Shown: in pieces, positions 22,423-33,500 of the stretch
Numbering within the stretch: position 1 is the first letter of the stretch
Layout: the number at the start of each line of letters is the position of its first letter
Assembly (NCBI GenBank): GCA_963969365.1
Contig: OZ017748.1
Span: forward strand, 3,097,001 to 3,161,000
Origin: Asterochloris sp. CNOR1
Taxonomy: Eukaryota > Chlorophyta > Trebouxiophyceae > Trebouxiales > Trebouxiaceae
DNA: 64,000 nt
Reading direction: 5' to 3'
Made by a program: the position numbers and the translations under genes
The notes under the pieces: generated by a model
Database searches by the model: none
Seen by the model: only the letters and a program-made list of their open reading frames with translations
Told to the model about the DNA's origin: nothing

Positions 22423-25400
22423 ATGGACCCCGGTCAGCTGGCCACCCTGCACCAGTTGCCGGCATGCCCGGTGCTGTCCCGGAGCTGCCTACGCAGGTGG
22501 CGATGCCAAGTCAATGTTGGGCACAGGTTGGGCAGGCAGCAGATCAGGGCCCAGGCAAAGGTAAGAGACATTCTTGACAGAACCCAGTGGCAAGAATTGC
22601 TGCTGAACTGCGCATTCTGGTTCTGTGCAGGCTCAGGAGGCTGAGCCAGCCAAGAAAGGCAAGCGCACTGGCAAGGCAGGCAGCAAGGGGAGAGGGAGGG
22701 CAGTCTTTCAGAATGCAAGGCCTCTGACTTTGGAAGAGAGAAAGCTGCGAAGGTGAGGCATCAGTAATGCAAGTCAAGGGCTGTGACAGCGTCAGGGTCG
22801 GTGACATGCTTTGTCTGAGGTGTCCTGCACCATGCAGGGCAGGCATGGAGGATAGAGAGGTTGCTCCTGTGGACACTGCCTTTGAGGATAGAGTCAGGGC
22901 TCTCAAGTCACAGACATTGGAGAAGCAGGTGACCTGTTTGGGCAAATGGAGCTTGCAAAGCATCATGCAGTGCAGTGTTATTATAAATGGAGTTTGCCTG
23001 TAGCCTGGAGCTGTGTCCGCCTACATCATGCCAGTGTGCAGCCCTGTTTCTGCTTTTGGGGTTGATGGCAGTCTGTCTGCCCTGGGGTGGCGCTCGCTGT
23101 GATTGTTCTCGTCAGTCTGCTGCCTTGAGTGTGACGCCTTCTGCAGCCTTACAGATCAGCATGTCTGTCTGAAGAATGACGCCTGCTGATCGCAATCTGC
23201 AGCCACCACCAGAGGAGCCCAAGAGGACACCCCTGGACACAAACCCCTACGACAATCCCCCACCTCTCATGGAGACTCTGTTTGGCCAGCGTCCAAAGGC
23301 CGACAGCTCCTCAGAGCAGAGCGATGACAGCCCCAAGAAAAAGCCAGCACTGCTTGCTGGAACCCTGTTGCTCGTGCTGGTATTTTTGCTCACCAGTGGT
23401 GCAGTCAACTTTGGACCCTCCCAGAAAGCGCAGCAGGTAAGCATCTGATGTAAGGGTCAACTTGCTGGTGCGTGCTTTTGTCCACTGGACCAGGGGCAGC
23501 ATTGGACCCTCCCAGGCAAGGGCAGTCAGTGGGCACTTTCCCTCCCACATCTGGGCTGGAGTTGCATTGGTGGCATGCCAGCGTGCCTGTGCCTCGGCAG
23601 GGGCAGAGGCTGTTCAGCCCAGCCATCTGCTGCACCCAGCCCAGGTGCCTGTTGAGCTGCTGATGGAATGCAGCTTAGCTGCAGATTGATGTTGTGCTCT
23701 GCACCAAGCCGTCGCTCTTGATTGACTGTAATGCTGATTGCTGGTGCATGGTGACATCCTGGCCGTCGGTGGCTGCTTGGCGCTTGCTACCATGAAGATT
23801 CTGCACACAGCGCCTGCAGTGCTTGGATCATGACCGTCCTGCAGCAGACCGATGGCCTCACTATACGGGATGCCTTGTCTGCCCCTGCTGCAGGCTCCCA
23901 CGTCTATGAAGAGCAGACACCTTTGCGCCAGCAGCAGCTCCGTGATTGGCTGCATCTGCACATGGTTTTTGCGTCCCTGCAGGCTCCCGAGCTGTCAGAG
24001 GAACAGAAGGCCCAGCTGCAGCAGCAGATCAGCGGCTTTGAGGCCCAGCTGGCGACAGCGCCTGACGACGTGGAGGCACTGGAGGGCGCCGGTGTGACCT
24101 ACGCCCAGATGGGGGCGCTCAAAAAGGCAGAGGGCCTGCTTAGCAAGCTGGTAGAGAAGAAGACGCAGGACCCCGAAGCGTGGCGGCTGCTGGTGAGTGT
24201 GGGCAAGCACCCATCAAATTGAGCTGCGTGCCTGCAGCTGCCTATGCTGTAATTGACCTGCTGAAGGTTTGCAAGGTGGTTCTGTTGACCACATTGCAAG
24301 CAAGCCGGCAGTTGCTCCAACTGTGGTCAATCGGTGTTTGTGCTGGCTCATGCCTGCAGCTAGCCAAGGCAGCCACGCATGCCCTGTTGTATTGTCAGAT
24401 CCACAGTGCAGGTGTGAACGTTTGACACCCCATATTGCAGTGCAGGCTAAGACGCGGGTCAGCGTAGGGGATAATTTAGTTTTCTCTGCAGGTGCTGACT
24501 GACAGCCCACTTGTTGCACTGTAGGCTGAGACGCGAGCTGAGCTTGAGGACTATCAGGCTGCTGCTGCTGCTTATGAACAGGCGCTGCAGCTGGCCCCCA
24601 GCATCGACCTGCTGCAGGGCCTGGCAGGGACCTATGTGACTGCCAACCAGCAGGATAAGGCGGTTGAGGCAGTACAGGCCATGCAGCAGAGGGTCAGCGG
24701 CAACGCTGAGCAGGCAGACAAGTACAAGGACACAGGTACTTGACCACTTCTTTTGCTATTGTTGAGCCTGATGGGCAGAGGCATGGCATGGCTATCTCAG
24801 GGTGTAGTCTGCACTGGAGCTTGCTGGTTCTGCAAGTCCCTTGCCAATAGATCAGCTGGGCAGTGGCAACATACTGCCGGCAAGCTGCCCTCGCAAAGCA
24901 AACCTGCCTTAGACAACACAAATCTGCATGTCTTCACATGGTGCTTTCTGACTTGAAGGGCTGGGGCCTGTGGAGCTGAAGCTCCTGCTGGGCAAAGTCT
25001 ACTCCCAGTGGAAAGGACACGACTCCCAGGCTCTGGCAGCATATGAGGCTATCATAAGGGACGACCCAGACGACTTCAGGTGTGCTTGGGGGCTTGTGCG
25101 AACACCTGCGAGAAGGTTCTGTGGCAGTATACGTGAACATTATGCATCTGCGCTGCTTATTGTGACTGGTCTGCTCAAGACTCCTGCACAACTGCTGCTC
25201 ACACTGGGTGCACTAATATCAGAATTGAGCCTTCACGGGAGTTAGGCAAAGCCTGTGGTACTGAAAACTCTCTGCTCCTGCAGGGGCTACCTGGCCAAGG
25301 GTGTGCTACTGAGGGAGGAAGGCCAGCGAGGGGATGCGCAGCGCATGTTCCTTCAGGCACGATACATCGCACCGGCCAATGCCAGAGCAGTGATTGACAG

Positions 25401-25428
25401 AGTCATAGGCAGGGACTCGATTAGTTGA
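22423..25428 (+). CDS. Plastid-targeted, membrane-anchored TPR protein
   Basis: The N-terminus (MDPGQLATLHQLPACPVLSR then SCLRRWRCQ) looks like a transit peptide. A basic region (AKKGKRTGKAGSKGRGRAVF) and AFEDRVRALKSQTLEKQ follow. The segment from 23176 has DPYDNPP-like sequence (TPLDTNPYDNPPPLMETLF) and one hydrophobic span, PALLAGTLLLVLVFLLTSG (about 23345-23400). The C-terminal half is TPR-like: PDDVEALEGAGVTYAQMGAL, ELEDYQAAAAAYEQALQLAP, PVELKLLLGKVYSQWKGHD and FRGYLAKGVLLREEGQRGDA, ending GRDSIS at 25428. The layout resembles SLOW GREEN 1-type chloroplast TPR proteins, but I cannot assign a function. The join near 23175 is unclear: a TGA lies in frame just before ATG 23176, so there may be a GC donor at 22926 or two separate genes. 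Confidence 0.7.
23411..23525. repeat. Copy of an exon end in the TPR gene's next intron
   Basis: Fourteen identical bases (ttggaccctcccag) at 23411-23424, the end of the membrane-span exon, and 23512-23525 in the following intron. Both are preceded by similar sequence (gtgcagtcaac against ggggcagca). Offset 101 bp. Confidence 0.7.
24441..24550. repeat. Copy of an exon start upstream of a TPR exon
   Basis: The real exon start near 24524 (taggctgagacgcgagctg) is matched in about 23 of 31 bases by 24441-24471 (caggctaagacgcgggtca), 79 bp upstream in the intron. Confidence 0.6.
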
Positions 25429-25568
25429 AGGGTGTCTGCATGGACACCAATTTTGGCACCATTTGATAGCGTGGTAGCTTTGAAGAACAGAACAAGCCCT
25501 ATATAACGTTCTGTAGCAAGTTGCATAGTGTTTGAACCCCATAAAAACCCCCTGTTACTATACTATAC

Positions 25569-28145
25569 CTAAGCAAGCGAGCACTGCAAGAAGCGTGGCG
25601 CTTGCTTACCCTTTTTGGCCTTCAGGTTCACACTCTGCGGCTGGCCAGCAGCACTGCTTGGTTGCGCAGGCTGCAGTGTCATGGCATTATACTGCTTTGC
25701 GGGATCAGCTTTACTGGCCACATCTGTGATGGTGGCTGTCGCCGTGGCTGGCCCAGGGGCCTCGGCTGATGGAGCCCGGGGCTGCGCTGCCATGCTTGTG
25801 TGCTGCTCCGCAAGGTACTTGAACACTGCAAGTCAGTGTCATATTTGGGGGTCCAGCATCTGGCAATAACGTCGAGCAAATGCGCCTGTCAAGCATCGCC
25901 ACTCAGGCTCAGGGTTGGCCCAAGTGTCAGCCTGCCCTGCACATAGGAGCAGCACCCCACAGCACTGCAAGCGGCTGACCCCGTGCCTTGGCATGCGCTC
26001 ACCCTGTGGCCCAACCTTCCCCCTCAGCAGCACAGGCTTCCTGGTTTAGGCCTCATGTGATTCTTGAAGGCAGATGTGCTGACTCAGCAGGGCAGGGCCT
26101 CACCCTCTGCCACGTTGAGGTTGTCCTTCACACAGGCGCGATAGAAGCGCAGCCTCAGGCGCTTGGCCATCTCCTGGGCCTCATCGTCGCGCACAGCAGC
26201 CTGATCCAGCAGGTCCACCTTGTTCTGCACCAGGGCCATCGCGATCTGGCCCGCCTCAGCCTCCACCTGCAAGCACAACACCATAACAACGGTCACAGAT
26301 GACCTGGCTGCAGTCAGGCACTGAAGGGGTTTTGATCAGCTCAGGGTGGGGGTTTCAACAGCCAAAGGTTGCCGAGTGACGGCTACAGCAGGTGCACTGC
26401 ATGTGCTGCAGCTCCGTACAGGACGCAGGCTCTGCTCACACCTGTGCAGGCTTTGTCTCAGAGTAAACCATCAAGGGGAGGCCCTCGCAGCAGCACAGCC
26501 TGTGCTGCAGCATCGTGCGTGCTGCTGACAGGCTGCTATTTGGCATGGCTCACCTTCTGCTTCCATGCAGGCACGGCTTCGAAGGAAGCCCTGTCAGTTG
26601 TGGAGAACACCAGTACAGCAGCCCCTGCTCCTGCAGCACAGAAACATGGGGTTCCCCGCCGACCCAGGCAGGCACAGGACTGGGCAAATGCCACATGCTC
26701 ACAGCAGCAGCAGCTGTGCTGCATGCCCTGAGTTCTGGATCCTCCAAGCCCTCCAGCAAGCTGCACAGCTGTACTTCGTGCATCCAGCTGTGTCTTTGAG
26801 GCGGGTGAAGCAAGCATCTAGCAGATTGCTGATGGCAGTCTGGCTGATCCTCTGCAGCTGCACTGCTGATGGGCGCCTTCCGGACCCTGATGCACACAAC
26901 AGGACCCAAGGCCTAGGGCAGCCTGCACGTGTGCCTGCACCGACTTCTTGACAACACATCAGGCAGTCCTCCACTGACAACCAATGCAGCTGGCCCTGCG
27001 CTGCTTCCACTCCAACTGTCAAGCAGCCCCCAGCTGTCAAAGCACCTGCCTTCTGAAGCCATACATTGATGTTGGTGGAAAGTGAAGCCAGACTTTGTTA
27101 AAGCCTCCCAGAATTTGAATGGCAATCCCCCAGCCTCAACTGAGTCTCCATGCAGTGCGAAGTCGAAGCTGGACCAATGCAATCAGCCGCCAGGGCACAT
27201 GCCTGTGCAGAAGGTGCAGCAATACAGAGTCTTATGACACCATGCAGCGCAGTATCTGCTGTGCTGCTGACAAGCCTCCAGAGTGTGCTACAGCAATAGG
27301 GCTGGCTGCTGGGGCATGTGCTATGCTGCCTCACAACATCCCCACAGCCAATCAGGAACCTGCGTCATAGGCAGGGGTGGGTGGTATGGTCTACTTCCTC
27401 GCCAGCATGGCGTCACACCCAGGCCACATGCAGCCCCGGCAGGCAACAATACATGCACCCAGCTGCCCAAGGCACCTGCCTCTGTAAAACGTGCGCGTGA
27501 TGGAGTCAAACTCCTCCTGCCCAGCTGTGTCCCAGACCATGAGCTTCACATCCTCTCCCAGAGCCTCCACCCACTGAGTCCGCTCCATGAAATCAACGCC
27601 GATGGTCTTTTTGTATTCGGCCGTGAAGTCACCCCTGCAGGGTGCAGGCCCTTCAGATGGCTGCTCTGATTGCAGGACCAGGAGTGCTGTCACAGGCTAG
27701 TGGCCAGCAGAGGTGTCCACTGACAAGCTTGTGGCACCCATGCCGCATTCATGAGAGGCATGTAGCTGCCTGGCTGAGTCCTCCGGCCGCAAATCATTGT
27801 GACCTTCAATCTGAACATGCTGTGTGGCAGAGATGCACGCCGATTCTGAGCTGATTGTGTCCTGCTGGAGCCCTGACCATCAGCAACCCGGCTGTTGCCA
27901 GGCATCCTGGTGCCATACTGCATGCCGCTGGCAGGTGCCCTCACTTGCACAGCCTCCGAATCATGCTGGACTTGCCCACAGATCCATTGCCTACTACCAG
28001 CACTTTGACAGACCTCTGCAGAACAGCAGGCGGAAGTCAGGCAGTGGCTGGTCCTGCAAAGAGAGGCTTGTTGTATTCTGCAGAGAGCGGCTTATTGGGA
28101 TAGCAACTGCAGCTGCAAGGTCACCTCAAAGTCCTCCACTTGCAT
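25569..28145 (-). CDS. RAB23: Rab GTPase, RAB23 subfamily
   Basis: A small GTPase of vesicle traffic; RAB23 acts at cilia in animals and is kept mainly in ciliated lineages. Six exons splice to 744 nt (247 residues): 28125-28145, 27945-28015, 27480-27634, 26554-26630, 26104-26266 and 25569-25825. The start is MQVEDFERSVKVLVVGNG; the P-loop is GNGSVGKSS; switch I has YKKTIGVDFMERT; switch II is WDTAGQEEFDSI. LVFSTTDRASFEAVPAWKQK, VQNKVDLLDQ and KRLRLRFYRACVKDNLNV follow, then VFKYLAEQH. These blocks match vertebrate RAB23 rather than other Rabs. The protein ends CSLA, a CaaX box like that of RAB23 (most Rabs end CC or CxC). The third intron needs a GC donor (27479-27478) to keep YRGAGAAVLV in frame. 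Confidence 0.93.
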
Positions 28146-28349
28146 AATGTCAGACAAACAGCTCTAGCTCATGCTGTCAAATCAGAGTGCTGTCATGGGT
28201 GCCTGCAAGCTACTCGGCAGGTCCCCCTTTTGGACCAGATGCGAAGAATGCTGACGTTACCAGAGCGGCTCGGCTATGGCTCAGTCCTACTTTCATGGTC
28301 AACAGCCTGCGCATAAACCTTCGCCAGCCCGATCAAGAGCAGGCTCATC
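28146..28349. promoter_or_regulatory. Shared 5' region between divergent RAB23 and NDPK
   Basis: 204 bp separate the two start codons, which face away from each other. Both gene models close exactly in frame, so this is the best supported bidirectional promoter candidate in the window. Confidence 0.45.
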
Positions 28350-30309
28350 ATGTACTGTCGAGCAGTTCTGCATTTGGCACGGCGAGCAGCCAGGAGTGCG
28401 GGCCCAGCAGGTGTGGAGCCGGCCTGCATGTATGCATTGGATGATGAACGCGTCCAGGGTGTGGCCGCCTTAGCATCAGGTCTGCACTGCATTGAGTGCT
28501 TTGTCCTGCATGCAGTGGTTGCGGCGGGGACAGGCGGCAGGGGCTATGCCTCCAGGGCTGCTGCCTCGGTATGCGGCTTGACATTGCCCCACACAGCTGG
28601 TGCTCTCCTGGCAGCTGGAGTAATTGCAGGTCAGTAGCCTGCCTCGGAGATGCTCAGATTGGCAGCGGACGGGCCACGCCACCGCTCCTGCGATGCTGTA
28701 GGCATGTCGCCAGCAGCCTTTGCTGCATCCCCACCTCAGGAACGGTCATTCATCATGGTGGGCGATGCTGTTGTGTGCACTGCTGGCCCCTGCTGCAATC
28801 GCCTACACAATGCCAGCATGCAATGCCCCCTGCTGTGCAGATTAAGCCTGACGGAGTCAACAGGGGTCTGGTGAGTTCAGGCTTGGCATTTATCTGCTTG
28901 CTCAACATGCCTGCTGCCCCGCTCCACGCACAGTCTACCCAGCCATTGTCAGCAAAGAGGGTGCAGGCTGTCACATGCATACACATCTGACCCACCCTCG
29001 AAAGTCACTCCTGTGGAGCATTTGGCTAGGGTCTCACTAAGCCGTGTATGAATCATGAAGATGTGCAACGAAGCAGAGGCGAGGGTCACTGATTGTTTGC
29101 AGGTGATGGACATCCTCAAAAGGCTTGAGCAGAAGGGCTACAAGCTCGTGGGTATCAAAGTTCTGGTGCCCTCCAGGGAGCTGGCATCCAAACATTACGC
29201 AGGTGGGCTCCCACAGCACCGGGTACATACGATGCGCATGCTGGCAGTGGCTGCGGCGGTGGCCAGCAAGTGGCGGCTGCACATGCATGAGTCTCTCAGG
29301 AGGCCTGCTGGTACCTGCACTGGACTCTCCACGCACCAGCAGCAGCTGGACCAAGCTGCGCAGCCCAACCCTGCCTCCTGCAGCTTTGCCAGTGCTTGCA
29401 CCACTGGCTGCAGAGATCGAGCGGGGGCCCACACTTAGCTGCATGACATCGGTGCACAACCTCACTCTATCGGATGCCATCTGCTGCATCGTGCATGTGT
29501 TGGCCTGCTTTTGCTTGTGATGGCGGAAAGCCCAAGCATACATGCATCTGGTCCCTGCACCTGCAGAGCACGAGGGCAAGCCATTCTTTGAGAAGCTGGT
29601 GGCCTTCCTGAGCTCTGGGGCGGTGGTGGCTACGGTGTGGGAGGGCCCTGAGGTGATTGCAGCCATCCAAATGAAATTTGGTGAACCTAGGTGCATGGCT
29701 ATGCACAGGTGGCATGTAGGCGCATGGCTTTGTATGATTGCCAAGTTGCCCTCTGGCATGAACCCCTGCCAGCCCTGTGCCTGTGCTCATCGCACCTGAT
29801 GCCACAGCACCACATACAACATGTCATGCTGCCGCCCTGTGTGAGTGCAGATCGTCAAGACAGGCAGGCAAATGATTGGCGCAACCAACCCCCTAGCTTC
29901 AGCGCCTGGCACCATCAGGTATGAGCTCAATACTGCTCTGTGAAACACAGTGTTGGCTGTCCAGAGCTGATGCACTGTGCTTGCAGTGCTCCCCTCTGTC
30001 TTGGACATGGCTCTTCCTCTGGAGAATTTGCATTGCCTCTGCAGGGGAGACTACGGCATCAGTGTAGGCAGGAACATCATTCATGGCTCAGACGCCGTCG
30101 AGGTGCGTCTGCATGCTGCCCAACATGTGCCAGCACCTGATGTGGCAGGGCGGCCATGGCACCAGCGCAGGATCGTTTCTAGCCAACTGCGCATCTGCTA
30201 AATATGCACCTGCTGCCTGCAGAGCGCCCAAAAGGAGATTGCTCTGTGGTTCAAACCAGAGGAGCTGGCAGAATACAAGCAAATGACACAGGCTGCCATT
30301 CTGGAGTGA
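28350..30309 (+). CDS. NDPK: Nucleoside diphosphate kinase, organelle-targeted (plant NDPK3 type)
   Basis: Moves the gamma phosphate from ATP to other NDPs through a phosphohistidine. Nine exons (28350-28410, 28516-28629, 28717-28757, 28841-28870, 29103-29202, 29567-29652, 29851-29918, 30045-30102, 30223-30309) total 645 nt, giving 214 residues. The catalytic part runs from ERSFIMIKPDGVNRGL through ILKRLEQKGYKLVGIKVLV, FFEKLVAFLSSGAVVATVWE and RQMIGATNPL to GRNIIHGSDAVESAQKEIAL; His in NIIHGSD is the phosphorylated residue. An extra N-terminal 60 or so residues begin MYCRAVLHLARRAARSAGP, Arg-rich and free of acidic residues like a mitochondrial presequence, then a hydrophobic stretch (TAGALLAAGVIAAFAA). 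This is the layout of plant NDPK3, which goes to the mitochondrial intermembrane space and plastid. Confidence 0.93.
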
Positions 30310-30514
30310 GCTGCACTGGCTGTGCTTCCAGGGCAGGCCTCATGGCCACTCAGCATCTCCAGTGACCACTTTGTGCATGCATGAGGTGAAAACAGCAAGC
30401 AACTTGTTACTTGAGGCAGACAGGTGCCGCAGTGTCTGAGGGGGGGGGCACCAGCATGATCTTGTGGGAGTTGTGTGCTAGTGTCAAGGTCACAGAAGGA
30501 GGGGTGCCACAGGA

Positions 30515-33500
30515 TTAAGACTTTGTCGTGAAGGCCTTGCTCTCTGACCAAATGAAGGAGCCATCATCATAGTTGGCTTTGACACAGAATATGTACTCAG
30601 CATTGGCCCGCAGGCCCACAGTCCTGAACTGCGTGGCCATGCCATGATACACGTCCTTGACCACCCCAGTGGTTGTGGCCATCATTAGTTTGAAGTCCAG
30701 AATCCTGTCCATGTTTTTGGTGGGGGGACGCCAGGCCACCTCTATGGAGTTGGGGGAGCAGGCCACATCGTCCAGCAGGTCGAGCCTCTCATACACCATG
30801 CTGCCCTTCTTCTTCTCACTCTTCATGCGCTCAATGTCCTCTGGGAGGGTGAACTCCAGGATCTGGAGCTCATCCAGCCTGTCGTCCCTGCATGAGCCAG
30901 GAGGGAAGTTAGGTTGCATGCTCTGGGCAGTACTTTGGAGCTCTTTGCAGGAGAGATCAGCTTTAAAAGGTGTGGCTCGTCCGGCTTGCCATCTTCTGCA
31001 TGTGTCCAGGGGGGCTTGGTGTGCGGAATGATGGGGCCAGAGAGGATGTGGCACAAGTGTGAACGCGGACTTGCGCTGCCTGAAGACCTTAAGTGCACCC
31101 TTGACTACTGCTGCAGTCCTTGGCGTGGCACGGCTCAGCGTCCTGACGGGAGAATGGTGTCAAGGCTGTCACAGGGCAGGAGCTGCAAGCTTGCAGGACA
31201 AGCAGTGCAGCAGCAGAGCAGGCGCTCCCCCATTCCCAGGCTGCAGCGAGTCACCCCTGCTGCCCTGGAAGACACAGAGCAGGGCAGCATGCATGACTCG
31301 ATTCCCAGCCCGCAGTCCCTGGGCTTCCAATACCTTGATGACTGCAGACCCCATCTGCCAGCCCCATCACCGCATCTGTTGAGGGGACACAGGCCCTTGG
31401 CTCTCAGCAGTGATGCTCTGTATGCAGCAAGGCAGAGCCTCACTTCCCAGGGCGCAGGGTGTACAGCTTGTTGCCGTGGAAGGCGCAGTAGTTGGCGTGC
31501 TGGCGCTTGGCAACGGCGCCAGTCGCCCAGCTCCCCTCGTCCAAGCACTCCCAGGCCGGGGCAGTGATGTCCATGACCTGCGTGTCCCCAAGGCGCTGTA
31601 CCTGGGAGGGGCCCTGCCTCTGGGGCGGCACCTGCAGGAGGGCCAGGGGGCGCGGGTTGGGCAGCGGTCCCTGTATGCGCAGCCCTGGGAAGGCGGGCTG
31701 CAGCTGCATGAGGCAGGCCGCTGCCATTGTGGTGATAAAGCATGCCTAGCTGCATGGGAGCAGGTGAGACACTGCCAACTGGATGGGAAGGGCGGTGGCT
31801 CTGGGTCGCACCTGCAGGGGAAAGGCAGGGGAGTGATTGGGGGGCCTGCAGGGTGTAGCAACAGCAGATGGGAGGGCTGTCGTGTGGAAGCAATGCATGT
31901 GGCCTGGCTCTGGGGCCTGCACCCTCTGGGCTGCCCCTGCAGGGAGGCAAGGGATGCCATTCCCAGGGCAGCCTGCCAAGCGAAGGGTCTGTCAAGCTGT
32001 CACCCCAAATGTAGGCAGATGGCAGCTGCCTGTGTGCTTGTGTGTGCATCGTCCGCAGCACCCGGTGGGGCGACGCTCTCTGCAGCCCTGGCCAGCTTAT
32101 GCTACTGGCCGCCAATGAAATGCGATGCCAGCAGGCTTCCCTTTGGCTGTGGTCCACACCTGGATGCCGCCGGAGATGACCAGGTAGTTGCTGATGACAG
32201 CACCTACATGGTTCTCCCGTGCAGGCGGGCCACTCCCGCTGACATTCACCTGCAGACAGCAGCAGCAAGCAATCTGATCCAGGTGCCAAATGGAGAGGCC
32301 AGCGGCAGCGCCTGCTTATGCGCTTGCTGATGGCAGACAGCTCAAGGGGCACTACAGCCCTGCAAGATACTGCCGGGGTGTACTGGGCAAAGGCTGCCGC
32401 AGTGCAAACTGAACGCCCCATATGTGGAGCAACCAATCAGAAAACACCCCCTCTCCTCCCCAAGGCAGGCACTCTTGCACCCTGCACGACATCTGGTGCA
32501 GGGTGAGGATGCACTCTTACCCCCCGCAGCCAGACATGTGTGCTTGTCTGCACCAGATGTCTTGCATGGCAAGCAGTGGCCCACCTGCGCCCAGGCATTG
32601 GTGTGTGCACAGACTCTCCAGGTGAAGCTCTGCCCACCTGCGTCCAGGTGCAGGCTTCCACGTCCAGGGAGAACACGTCTGCCAGGCTGCGCTCGCCGTC
32701 GTTTCCCCCAAACAGCCATAGCCGGCGCCCATCCTCAGAGGCGCTCAGGCTGGCCCCACAGCGCGGGGAGGGCGGCTCCGAGCTGCAGCATTAGCAGGAA
32801 AGGGGTGGCCCTGGCATGACCAGGCGCTGTGATACAGGGTCGGGAGGTCAACAGGCCCGGCAAGTGCGCCCGCAGGCTGCTCCTAGAGCAAGAGCGGAGA
32901 TTCTCCCAGCTGCGGCACTGGCCTGTCAGCATCGGCACAACAAAGGTGGCCCTGGCAGCTTCTGTTTCCATTGAACATGTCCTAGGCAGCAGCAGCATAT
33001 GCAGAGATCGTGGCAGGCTGAAGGGGTCTTGCCATGCCGTGCTGGCAGGCAGCTGGGCTACAGCTGCCCAGCAATGGAATGACACAGCTGAGTGTTGCTT
33101 GTCTGCATGGCTGAGGAGCGTGCTGGCCTCCAGTGCAATGCCCAGTCCTCAGCTGTAGCCTGATGACTGCACATGGCTCATGCAGCGTCTGCAGCCCTGC
33201 ACTGATGCTAGCCACATACTCACTGCTGCACCTGGCTGGCAAACAGCTGCACTACAAGCAGCACAATGCACCACACAAGCTGAATCTCCACCTGCTCCAG
33301 TTTGTGCTGTCTGTGAACCCTTGAGCAATTGCTGTGCCGCACTTGGCAGCACCAAGTCAGAGGGATCCAATGCCTACGCCTTAGGGGATTGCTTGGCATC
33401 GTAATGGCTGCTCACACCCTACCTCACACACCTGCAGGCTGCAAACACCAAAGAAAGCCCACCTGTGTGCGCCTGCAGCCTGAAAGTAACTAAGCTGGAC

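Noticed and set aside
31410-32330. 306-residue open frame on the plus strand
   Set aside because: Antisense shadow of the kelch gene, with no recognisable domain.
31135-32436. 433-residue open frame on the minus strand
   Set aside because: It runs through exons and introns of the kelch gene. The supported product uses another frame (NKLYTLRPGK then the FN3 exon), so its length reflects GC-rich intron sequence.
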